DNA of 20,807 bases from CAYMDS01 sp964576705 (GTDB lineage Bacteria; Patescibacteriota; Microgenomatia; Levybacterales; UBA12049): positions 1 through 20,807 of the forward strand of contig CAZNVI010000011.1 of NCBI GenBank assembly GCA_964576705.1, in the 5' to 3' direction. This document shows positions 14,603 through 20,807 of the stretch, piece after piece. The notes beneath the pieces are model-generated. The model ran no database searches and was not told where the DNA came from. It saw only the letters and a list, made by a program, of their open reading frames with translations. The translations under genes and the position numbers were made by a program. The stretch's first letter is position 1. Each line of letters opens with the position of its first letter.

Positions 14603-15550
14603 TTATACTGCAACTGGAGCCTTTATGGCAGGATGCGGATCATATCCTTCTAAAGTGAAATCCTCAAAAGTAAACTTAAAAATATCTTTAACCTTCGGAT
14701 TTAGTTTCATAACAGGAAGTGGCTTTGGTTTTCTGGCCAATTGTTCTTTAACTTGATCTATGTGGTTACTGTAAATATGCGCATCACCGAAGGTATGTAT
14801 AAATTCTCCTACCTTAAGATCGCATACATGGGCGAACATCATAGTAATTAACGCATAGGACGCTATATTAAATGGAACACCTAGAAACATATCAGCACTT
14901 CTTTGATAAAGCTGGCATGACAGTTTCCCATCAAGTACATAAAATTGAAATAAACTGTGACATGGAGGAAGACCTGCTTTCGCCATTTCTTCTATATCTG
15001 AAACATTCCATGCACTCACTATCAATCGTCTGTCATATGGATTTTTTTTAATTTGGGCTATGACATTTTTTATTTGATCAATTTCGCGACCTCCCGGTGT
15101 TTTCCAATGTCGCCACTGAACTCCATACACAGGCCCTAACTCCCCCCACCTTTTCGCAAACTTATTATCGGTTTTTATTCTCTCAATAAATTCCGGTTGA
15201 GTTAAGATTCTTGAATCTTGCTTGCCCGCCGAAGCGCTAGCGTTGGAGGGATTCTTGCTTCTTGATTCTTGCACATACCATTTGTATGGCCATTCATCCC
15301 AAATATGCACATTATTATCTACTAAATACTTTATATTTGATTCGCCTTTAATAAACCACAATAATTCATGAATAATTCCCCGGAGAAATACTTTTTTCGT
15401 GGTCAGCAGTGGAAACCCTTTAGATAAATCAAAACGAATTTGTCTTCCGAAGACACTCTTCGTACCTGTTTTCGTTCTATCGTCTTTATATTTACCTTTT
15501 GCAAGAATTTCTTTCAGTAAATTTAGGTATGCTATTTCTGAGGTATGCAT
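14603..15550 (-). CDS. thyA: Thymidylate synthase (ThyA type)
   Basis: Converts dUMP and 5,10-methylene-THF to dTMP and dihydrofolate. 315 residues against 264 in E. coli. All core motifs are present: DDRTKTGT (Arg25 phosphate binding), FPLLTTKKVF, HELLWFIKG, LGPVYGVQWRHW, catalytic Cys197 in LPPCHSLFQFY, QRSADMFLGVPFNIASYA, HIYSNH and a C-terminal IKAPVAV. The extra length is in the small-domain loop after WDEW, where Lactobacillus-type enzymes also have an insertion. Here part of it (residues ~94-116, ESRSKNPSNASASAGKQDSR) is encoded by a GC-rich hairpin flanked by CAAGAATC-type repeats, described separately. First gene of the operon leading to folA and the kinases. Confidence 0.96.
   Translation of the reverse strand: MHTSEIAYLNLLKEILAKGKYKDDRTKTGTKSVFGRQIRFDLSKGFPLLTTKKVFLRGIIHELLWFIKGESNIKYLVDNNVHIWDEWPYKWYVQESRSKNPSNASASAGKQDSRILTQPEFIERIKTDNKFAKRWGELGPVYGVQWRHWKTPGGREIDQIKNVIAQIKKNPYDRRLIVSAWNVSDIEEMAKAGLPPCHSLFQFYVLDGKLSCQLYQRSADMFLGVPFNIASYALITMMFAHVCDLKVGEFIHTFGDAHIYSNHIDQVKEQLARKPKPLPVMKLNPKVKDIFKFTFEDFTLEGYDPHPAIKAPVAV
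15206..15272. repeat. Small GC-rich palindromic element inside thyA
   Basis: The core CCCGCCGAAGCG...GCGTTGGAGGG (15225-15250) can fold into an imperfect hairpin around CGCTAGCG. It is flanked on both sides by iterations of ATTCTTG/CTTGATTCTTG. Base composition stands out from the AT-rich surroundings. It adds codons in frame to a loop of ThyA that tolerates insertions. It looks like a dispersed intergenic repeat that landed in a gene. Confidence 0.6.
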
Positions 15551-15562
15551 GAAGTTGCGTTT

Positions 15563-15590
15563 ATAATAACAAATATACTACCTACGTCAA
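15563..15590 (-). promoter_or_regulatory. thyA operon promoter, near-leaderless
   Basis: On the minus strand: -35 TTGACG (15590-15585), 16-bp spacer, -10 TATTAT (15568-15563). The ATG at 15550 is 13 nt beyond the -10, giving a leader of about 6 nt and no Shine-Dalgarno site. Confidence 0.62.
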
Positions 15591-15595
15591 TAATC

Positions 15596-15633
15596 AAAAA
15601 AAGCTAAGCTTTCTTATGCCAAAGCTTAGCTTT
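15596..15633 (-). terminator. Intrinsic terminator of the dcd gene
   Basis: A perfect 13-bp stem AAAGCTAAGCTTT / AAAGCTTAGCTTT with an 8-nt loop, followed on the minus strand by a T-run (A-run 15596-15602 on plus). It begins 3 bp after the dcd stop codon and ends just before the thyA promoter, separating the two transcripts. Confidence 0.85.
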
Positions 15634-15636
15634 AAC

Positions 15637-16227
15637 TTATGAATTAGTCAAATTTTTCCAATACTGACTGGCAATTGGTTTAGGATTTTTACTGAACGAA
15701 TTTTTATATTCTTTACTACCGAGCTTTTTATCTCCATAGACATGTTCTGCCGGAGAGCTTAACATCGAAAACCTTATCTGCGCAATCGGCATATCGGGAT
15801 AAATTACCATCGGCAGATCTGTCAGGTTCGTGATTTCTAAAGTAATATGACCCTCAAACCCGGGATCTATAAAACCTGCTGTAGCATGTATAATCAAACC
15901 TAGCCTTCCCAGACTGCTTTTCCCTTCCACATTCCCCAGGATTTGATTTGATAACTTGAACCATTCTGTAGTAACACCCAGAATAAACTCCCGAGGATAG
16001 ATCACTGTTCCCTTAACTGGGTCCATTACTTCATACTCCATATATGATTCAACCGGTTTTTTAACATCGATGACAAAATCCTTCACTCGTCTTCTGGCAA
16101 ATGTCAGAATGTTTTTGGAGATATGTAGATCTATTGAAGAAGGCTGATAAATAATATGTGTATGGGACTTTATCGATAATACATTTTCTCTTAATGCTTT
16201 TTTTAAGTCCCGGTCAGATAAAACCAT
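15637..16227 (-). CDS. dcd: dCTP deaminase
   Basis: Deaminates dCTP to dUTP, the entry to dTMP synthesis; some family members (bifunctional DCD-DUT) go directly to dUMP. Motifs: MVLSDRDLKKAL at the N-terminus (family M-LSD-DI), YQPSSIDLHI, then GNVEGKSSLGRLGL carrying the catalytic Glu, HATAGFIDPGFEGHITLEI, and YPDMPIAQIRF. The start at 16227 (MVLSDRD) is preferred over upstream in-frame ATGs because it matches the family start and because a -10 TATACT ends exactly 7 nt before it, making a leaderless message. About 196 residues, normal. No separate dUTPase is visible in the window, so a bifunctional enzyme, or dUTP cleavage by another pyrophosphatase, is worth considering. Confidence 0.93.
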   Translation of the reverse strand: MVLSDRDLKKALRENVLSIKSHTHIIYQPSSIDLHISKNILTFARRRVKDFVIDVKKPVESYMEYEVMDPVKGTVIYPREFILGVTTEWFKLSNQILGNVEGKSSLGRLGLIIHATAGFIDPGFEGHITLEITNLTDLPMVIYPDMPIAQIRFSMLSSPAEHVYGDKKLGSKEYKNSFSKNPKPIASQYWKNLTNS

Positions 16228-16233
16228 GGGATG

Positions 16234-16263
16234 AGTATATATCATGCGCCTTTTACATTTCAA
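16234..16263 (-). promoter_or_regulatory. dcd promoter, leaderless
   Basis: On the minus strand: -35 TTGAAA (16263-16258), 18-bp spacer, -10 TATACT (16239-16234). Seven nt downstream is the A of the dcd ATG (16227), so transcription and translation probably start at the same base. Confidence 0.65.
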
Positions 16264-16270
16264 TATTCCG

Positions 16271-16299
16271 TTGACAATACACTGCGTAGTTACTATGCT
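16271..16299 (+). promoter_or_regulatory. Promoter of the vWA surface-protein gene
   Basis: Perfect -35 TTGACA (16271-16276), 17-bp spacer, -10 TATGCT (16294-16299). The ATG at 16312 lies 13 nt beyond the -10. It is divergent from, and only 7 bp away from, the dcd promoter. It also rules out a start at 16231, which would lie upstream of the transcript. Confidence 0.7.
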
Positions 16300-16311
16300 A
16301 AAAACAGTAAA

Positions 16312-18738
16312 ATGAGGTTAAAAATACTTTCTACAGCTATATTATTTACTGTTATTTTATTTACTATATTTATTTATCCTGGAATATTTAAAATTTCAAT
16401 ACAAAATCTGGCAAAGGATAAAAATGTGCTGCCGGTAAAATCAAATACATATCCTGTTAAGTACGAATCCGTAACGAACGGTGGAAAAAGTATAATTACA
16501 CCGGATCTGAAAATAGCTAATCATACTCCGGCGGTACTAAATGAAACATCCAGCTCTTCACTGATTGCCGCTTATGAGCAGAATAATTGCGGCTCTAAAG
16601 GTTCTGATATCATGATCCTCCTTGATAAATCAGCCACCATGTGGGAAAGACAGCCAGGCGGGGGCACAACTGATATCGAATTGGCTAAGCAGGCAATAAA
16701 AAAGTTTATAGACGATTTGAGCGTTAACAGCGCGAACAGAATAGGTCTTACTATCTTCGCGAAAGAAATCAACCTTGAATTCTATCCATTGGCAAACGGA
16801 TCGGAAAATATCAATTTGTTGAAAAGCAGGATAGATAATATCGAAAGACTATACGGTACTTGTGCCGAATGCGCGGTTATTCTGACAAATGAAGAAATTC
16901 ACAAAAACGGCAGGGAGGGAGCGAATAAAGCAGCGGTCTTAATCTCCGATGGCAAAATCAGACATCTGGTACGGGAAGATTCAGGCGGAAATTTAGAAAA
17001 CAGATTTAAAACAGAAGATGATCCCGCTAAAGCAATCCAGAAGACTCTAGAAAAGATAAAATCAGGCTATCGGACAGATAAAACTGTATTTTATACGATA
17101 GGCATCGGCATCGGTATTTACGCGAATAAAATTGATTCAAGCGTTTTCATGCAACAAGCCGTGGATTTGACAGGAGGATTGTATTTTAGTTCCACAACTG
17201 CAAGCGGCTTGAGTGATTCATTTGATTCGGTATTGGATAAAATAGGAAAAGGTACGGGATCAGTTGAAGGCTTTGTTTTCGATGACAGTAATCGAAATTC
17301 CATTTACGAAACTACAGAAAGCAAATTGCCGGACTGGCGCCTGGATCTGGCCAGCAATGCTGAAAATCCGGCCACCATTACCGCCTACACAGATATACAG
17401 GGAAAATATACATTCTCAGAAGTTTGCGATGGAAATTACATATTAAGTATTATCACAAAAAGCGGCTGGTCCCAAACTCTGCCATTAAATTATTCGCCAT
17501 ATTATATCACCATAAATCAGGGCAGTATCATAAACAATAAAAATTTCGGCGTATCCGCGGGTCATCTGATAACCGGATCTATCTTTAATGACATAAATAA
17601 AAATAGAAAAAAGGGCGCTTCAGAATCCAACTATATTGGAAACTTCACTATAACGAGTAGCGCAGGCAGTACCACTACACAAAATAACGCCGGAACATAT
17701 TCAGTCGTCGGATTACCGCCTGGAACATATACTGTTTCATATACGAGCCCCCTCCCTGCAGGATATCAAATGATATACCCACTAAATGGTCCTCCCCCTA
17801 CATATTCAATAACTGTAGGACCTGGATGCAAAGCAGATAACACAACTGGCGCCGCATGTGACGCAGCCGGAAATATAACAAACCTCAACTTTGCTATTAA
17901 TGATTCCATTCCCTGGATTCAGAGTCAAGGTATGGACATGCGAATTGATAACGGATTTACTAATTATGTCGGGAATAGTCCAGCTTGTACCGGTCAGTTC
18001 TCAATTGTTCCCCATGTGTCATCAAATGCTGGAATTATTTTCAGCGGCGACAAGACTGCAGAATTCGGAAACGGTAAGGCTTCCGCAAATGGTTGGGTCG
18101 TCGGCGGAAGTGGTTTCCCGGAACTCTATAAATCGACTAGCTCTCGTCTCTCCTCTTCATACGCATCCATTCTTACGAACGTAGATAGGGCTGGAGTTTC
18201 TCTCACTAATCTTTCTCCCATCTGTAATCTTGAAAACTGCACACTTTCTTCGAATCTACCTGCCGGAGCATACCGCGCAGACGGGAATTTGACACTGAAT
18301 GGATATAGTTTCCCGAATAATAGAAATTATGTGTTTCTTGTAAACGGATCGCTCACCCTGAAAGGCAATATACAAATCCCGGATACCTCAACCGCGCTAT
18401 TCACTGCATCGAATGATATTATCGTAGACAGAATGGTAGGATCCACACCTTCTTGCGCTGCAGCTTCAAATCTAGCCGGATTTTATAGCGCTGACAATGA
18501 TGTGGTTATTCAAGGTATAAATGATTGCACGGTTTCTGCCGATAAAATGCTTATCTTTGAAGGCGGACTCTTCGTAAATGCTGAGATAGCAGGAGGTGTA
18601 TTTAAAAATAACCGCGATTTATGCGGAGGAAACTACAACTACCCGAGTATTCTCTTTACAGGACGTCCGGATTTTATCGTAAGCGCGCCAGGGATTCTTA
18701 AAAGAAAAGGTTTCATTTATTCCGAAGAAACGAACTAA
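16312..18738 (+). CDS. Secreted or membrane-anchored vWA protein with SdrD-like B repeats
   Basis: About 808 residues. The N-terminus MRLKILSTAILFTVILF is an export signal or membrane anchor; it becomes N-terminal only if the ATG at 16312 is used, which the promoter supports. Residues ~98-285 form a von Willebrand A domain (GSDIMILLDKSAT with MIDAS residues Asp105, Ser107, Thr109; later AAVLISDGKIRHL). Two SdrD/Cna-B-like beta domains follow: from ~313 (GSVEGFVFDDSNRNSIYE, GKYTFSEVCDGNY) and ~417 (ITGSIFNDINKNRKKG, GTYSVVGLPPGTY). The last ~270 residues are Asn/Ser/Gly-rich beta-structure (DGNLTLNG, NGSLTLKGNIQI, NDIIVDRM) with several cysteines, possibly a beta-helix. No sorting signal or second membrane segment is seen. 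Probable adhesion or surface-contact protein; its partner is unknown. Confidence 0.82.
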   Translation: MRLKILSTAILFTVILFTIFIYPGIFKISIQNLAKDKNVLPVKSNTYPVKYESVTNGGKSIITPDLKIANHTPAVLNETSSSSLIAAYEQNNCGSKGSDIMILLDKSATMWERQPGGGTTDIELAKQAIKKFIDDLSVNSANRIGLTIFAKEINLEFYPLANGSENINLLKSRIDNIERLYGTCAECAVILTNEEIHKNGREGANKAAVLISDGKIRHLVREDSGGNLENRFKTEDDPAKAIQKTLEKIKSGYRTDKTVFYTIGIGIGIYANKIDSSVFMQQAVDLTGGLYFSSTTASGLSDSFDSVLDKIGKGTGSVEGFVFDDSNRNSIYETTESKLPDWRLDLASNAENPATITAYTDIQGKYTFSEVCDGNYILSIITKSGWSQTLPLNYSPYYITINQGSIINNKNFGVSAGHLITGSIFNDINKNRKKGASESNYIGNFTITSSAGSTTTQNNAGTYSVVGLPPGTYTVSYTSPLPAGYQMIYPLNGPPPTYSITVGPGCKADNTTGAACDAAGNITNLNFAINDSIPWIQSQGMDMRIDNGFTNYVGNSPACTGQFSIVPHVSSNAGIIFSGDKTAEFGNGKASANGWVVGGSGFPELYKSTSSRLSSSYASILTNVDRAGVSLTNLSPICNLENCTLSSNLPAGAYRADGNLTLNGYSFPNNRNYVFLVNGSLTLKGNIQIPDTSTALFTASNDIIVDRMVGSTPSCAAASNLAGFYSADNDVVIQGINDCTVSADKMLIFEGGLFVNAEIAGGVFKNNRDLCGGNYNYPSILFTGRPDFIVSAPGILKRKGFIYSEETN

Positions 18739-18742
18739 GCCC

Positions 18743-18775
18743 TTTAAATAAATTGACTTATAGTATATAATACTA
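18743..18775 (+). promoter_or_regulatory. Candidate promoter with overlapping inverted repeat
   Basis: A -10 TATAAT (18766-18771) with a poor -35 TTTAAA (18743-18748, 17-bp spacer). The -10 lies in the inverted repeat TAGTATATAATACTA (18761-18775). A TTGACT at 18753 is at the wrong distance. The predicted leader to the ATG at 18811 is about 33 nt. Confidence 0.45.
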
Positions 18776-18810
18776 CCAGACATCCGGATTCATGTATTTA
18801 ACATAAGTCT

Positions 18811-20807
18811 ATGAACCGTGTTGAAACAGAACAAGCTGTAATATCAATTGGGGTAAGATTTTTTGCCGAAGTAGCAGCGAATCTACCTAAAAACCCAAAT
18901 CAAGGTGGCTTAATCGATCAATCTCTACTTCTGACTAGCGGCCTGGTACCACGAGAAGATATGCCACCAGCTGCGGTAGTATCTGAACCAGAAAAACCTC
19001 AGCCAATAGCACGTACTCAGCTGAGAGGAATTCGCCCTAAGGAACATCAGGATGTACGATTATTTAAATACATATACCACGGATCGGCTCGCGCAGATGA
19101 CGTGTTTGGAAGGGTTCCATCAAATCGCACACGAAGGCGAGCTATGGCTAGCGAGAGGCAACGTGAGCTTCAAAGAGACCGAGCGCCCAAAGCTGAAGCT
19201 AGAATGCGATCAAGACAAGACATGGGTTTGAACTTACCGTTAGATGATAGGCTAAGGGCAAAACAGATTGCTGTGTTTGAGTCTAATAAAAATATTGTCG
19301 CAAGCACATCCAATCTACAAACGGAACCTAAGCCACTCGATGGAAGTCCAGATCTTCCAAATACAGAACCGCATGTCGATTTATTCGAATTGAATACTGC
19401 TTTTGAAAAAATGCTCGTAGAGCAAATCGCACCGGAAGTTGAAAAATATCTAGCTACGCTAAAGACTTCTCAAGAAAAATCTATGGCAGCCGCATTCCTC
19501 GGTCATATTTTTACCATAGGTGCAGCAAGATTGAATCCAAAAGATCAAATTGAGTTGATAAAAACGTATCAAAAAAAACAAGCCGAACTCGCTAGAAGTC
19601 AGGCTAGAAAAGGCACTCGCCTACCCCCCACAAGGATTGCCGGACTTTTACTTGCAACAGGCTTAGCAGCGGCTATGTTGGTAGGCTGTATGCCTGATAA
19701 CCAAACACAGGCCAATTCAGACGCTCAGAGAGAAACACCAGCGCTAAACGAATATCAGGAAGCAGAAAACGGACTACCTACACAAAACTCGTCAGATATT
19801 ACAAGTCCTACGCAGCCTGTAACGGGCGTTACTGCCGAAATACCTGACAGCCCTGAGCCAGAACCTAGCCCGACACCGCTAATGATAGAGATAACATCAC
19901 TTGATGACACTCCGGCAACCTCCGAACAACAAGCAGACTTAACAGCCATATTTAATAAATCGAAGGTCGAACAAATTGTCTTCGGAGGCAACTTCTATAC
20001 CGGTAAAGAGAAATACGATGTATTATGGTTCGAAGATGCTGATTCAGAAAATCTTACACTAAATGATTATGGGGCGGCGGTTAAAGATGAAAATGGAGCT
20101 GAAATTATTCCCGCAAGTCAGGATGTGGTCAAGATATTTGTCGATTCAGATCTTGAAGAAGGATATTTTATAGGTCGGACTTCAGAAATTAACACTTCTT
20201 TAATTCAGCATGGCTTGCCCCCGAATGCCGTCGATTTTAATATTAGTCCAGATAGTAGACTTCAAGGCGTGGATGAAACTGGAAATGTCGCGGCAACCCG
20301 CTACAAATTCGAAAAAAATGACGGCACCACAATAGCTAAATATCCACCGGAAGGAGCGGTAGTTTCAGCAGACGGATACACATTTAGGGGGACTTTTTAC
20401 AGATTTGATCCAGTTACAGGTCAATTCTCGCAAGAATCCATCGCTACCGCTACACCCGAGCTAATCTCGGCACCCGCAGAAACCGCCACCCCATCCCCAT
20501 CCGAAACACCCACCATGATTTCCGCTCCTCAAGAAGTAGTAGAACTACTTAGCGGTACAGGCCTAACTATTGCAGAAGCAGGCGTTACTATACAACAAGG
20601 AGAAGAACACCCTGCGTATTTCGATGCCGAGGGAAATATGGTCGTGGCATGGAACGAATGGACTGGTAGATATGAACAGACATATTTCATAAAAGATACA
20701 TTATATGGTGAAACAACTTATTCAATTACCCCAAATCAGAATAACGGTACCGTACACACTGAAGAAGAAATTAATGCCTATCTATCAAATATAATCGCAG
20801 GCCAACC
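18811..20807 (+). CDS. Large unrecognised membrane-associated protein with internal lipobox-like segment (partial, runs off the window)
   Basis: An open frame of 665 codons from ATG at 18811 with no stop before the window ends. I do not recognise a family. Residues 1 to ~275 are hydrophilic, with an Arg-rich stretch around 105-135 (SNRTRRRAMASERQ). A single hydrophobic segment at ~276-293 (IAGLLLATGLAAAMLVGC) is preceded by basic residues (RKGTRLPPTR) and ends like a lipobox at Cys293, so the N-terminal part would be cytoplasmic and the rest outside. After it come Pro/Thr/Glu-rich linkers (PEPEPSPTP; ATPSPSETPT) separating acidic modules that mention similar patterns (YDVLWFEDADSE, HPAYFDAEGNMVVAWNEW). 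The layout suggests a surface-exposed protein next to the vWA gene. Without the C-terminus no function can be proposed. Confidence 0.65.
   Translation, partial: MNRVETEQAVISIGVRFFAEVAANLPKNPNQGGLIDQSLLLTSGLVPREDMPPAAVVSEPEKPQPIARTQLRGIRPKEHQDVRLFKYIYHGSARADDVFGRVPSNRTRRRAMASERQRELQRDRAPKAEARMRSRQDMGLNLPLDDRLRAKQIAVFESNKNIVASTSNLQTEPKPLDGSPDLPNTEPHVDLFELNTAFEKMLVEQIAPEVEKYLATLKTSQEKSMAAAFLGHIFTIGAARLNPKDQIELIKTYQKKQAELARSQARKGTRLPPTRIAGLLLATGLAAAMLVGCMPDNQTQANSDAQRETPALNEYQEAENGLPTQNSSDITSPTQPVTGVTAEIPDSPEPEPSPTPLMIEITSLDDTPATSEQQADLTAIFNKSKVEQIVFGGNFYTGKEKYDVLWFEDADSENLTLNDYGAAVKDENGAEIIPASQDVVKIFVDSDLEEGYFIGRTSEINTSLIQHGLPPNAVDFNISPDSRLQGVDETGNVAATRYKFEKNDGTTIAKYPPEGAVVSADGYTFRGTFYRFDPVTGQFSQESIATATPELISAPAETATPSPSETPTMISAPQEVVELLSGTGLTIAEAGVTIQQGEEHPAYFDAEGNMVVAWNEWTGRYEQTYFIKDTLYGETTYSITPNQNNGTVHTEEEINAYLSNIIAGQ

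Noticed and set aside
16231..16311. N-terminal extension of the vWA gene from ATG at 16231
   Set aside because: It would overlap the dcd promoter and precede the gene's own promoter, and it would bury the signal segment that starts at 16312.
19755..19991. Minus-strand ORF of 78 codons
   Set aside because: Antisense to the Pro/Thr-rich part of the long plus-strand frame; Ser/Gly/Val-rich composition is what a shadow of that region gives.

Overview
This is a 20.8 kb AT-rich bacterial chromosome segment. The small compact genes, long one-strand gene runs, no sign of de novo purine genes and many leaderless-looking promoters suggest a reduced genome, most likely a Candidate Phyla Radiation/Patescibacteria member. 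That assignment is inference: no rRNA or tRNA gene is visible. TGA is used as a normal stop, so the Gracilibacteria-type recoded code is not in use.

Region 1 (34-2572, minus strand) holds rpsB (ribosomal protein S2 with a long Lys/Glu/Ala tail) and glyA (serine hydroxymethyltransferase). Region 2 (2754-7958, minus) is a tight three-gene operon: purB, an unusual purA-like gene, and a fusion of a Ham1/ITPase domain to a divergent IMP dehydrogenase/GMP reductase barrel. All three act around the IMP node. A YfbR/DatZ-like HD-domain phosphohydrolase (8068-9069) is transcribed divergently from the same intergenic region. The gene kinds (PurA/PurZ-like synthetase, PurB, NTP pyrophosphatase, HD phosphohydrolase) parallel the phage 2-aminoadenine (Z-DNA) toolkit. 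An ordinary GMP/IMP-to-AMP interconversion module explains most of them equally well.

Region 3 (9075-10818) has two HAD hydrolases with an ATGA overlap and a TrpR/YerC-family regulator. Near-identical long palindromes lie upstream of the regulator and upstream of the HAD pair, which suggests a small self-contained regulon.

Region 4 (10906-16227, minus) is a thymidylate/deoxynucleotide cluster: dCTP deaminase with its own terminator, then thyA, a coiled-coil repeat gene containing a 100-N assembly gap, folA (DHFR), two different thymidylate-kinase-like genes, an isopentenyl-phosphate-kinase-like gene broken by a one-base frameshift, and a nucleoside deoxyribosyltransferase-like gene. With glyA supplying methylene-THF, this forms a dCTP to dUMP to dTMP to dTDP route, although no dedicated dUTPase is seen.

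Region 5 (16312-20807, plus) encodes cell-surface proteins: a secreted vWA plus SdrD-like-repeat protein, and a large partial protein with an internal lipobox-like membrane segment that runs off the end of the window.
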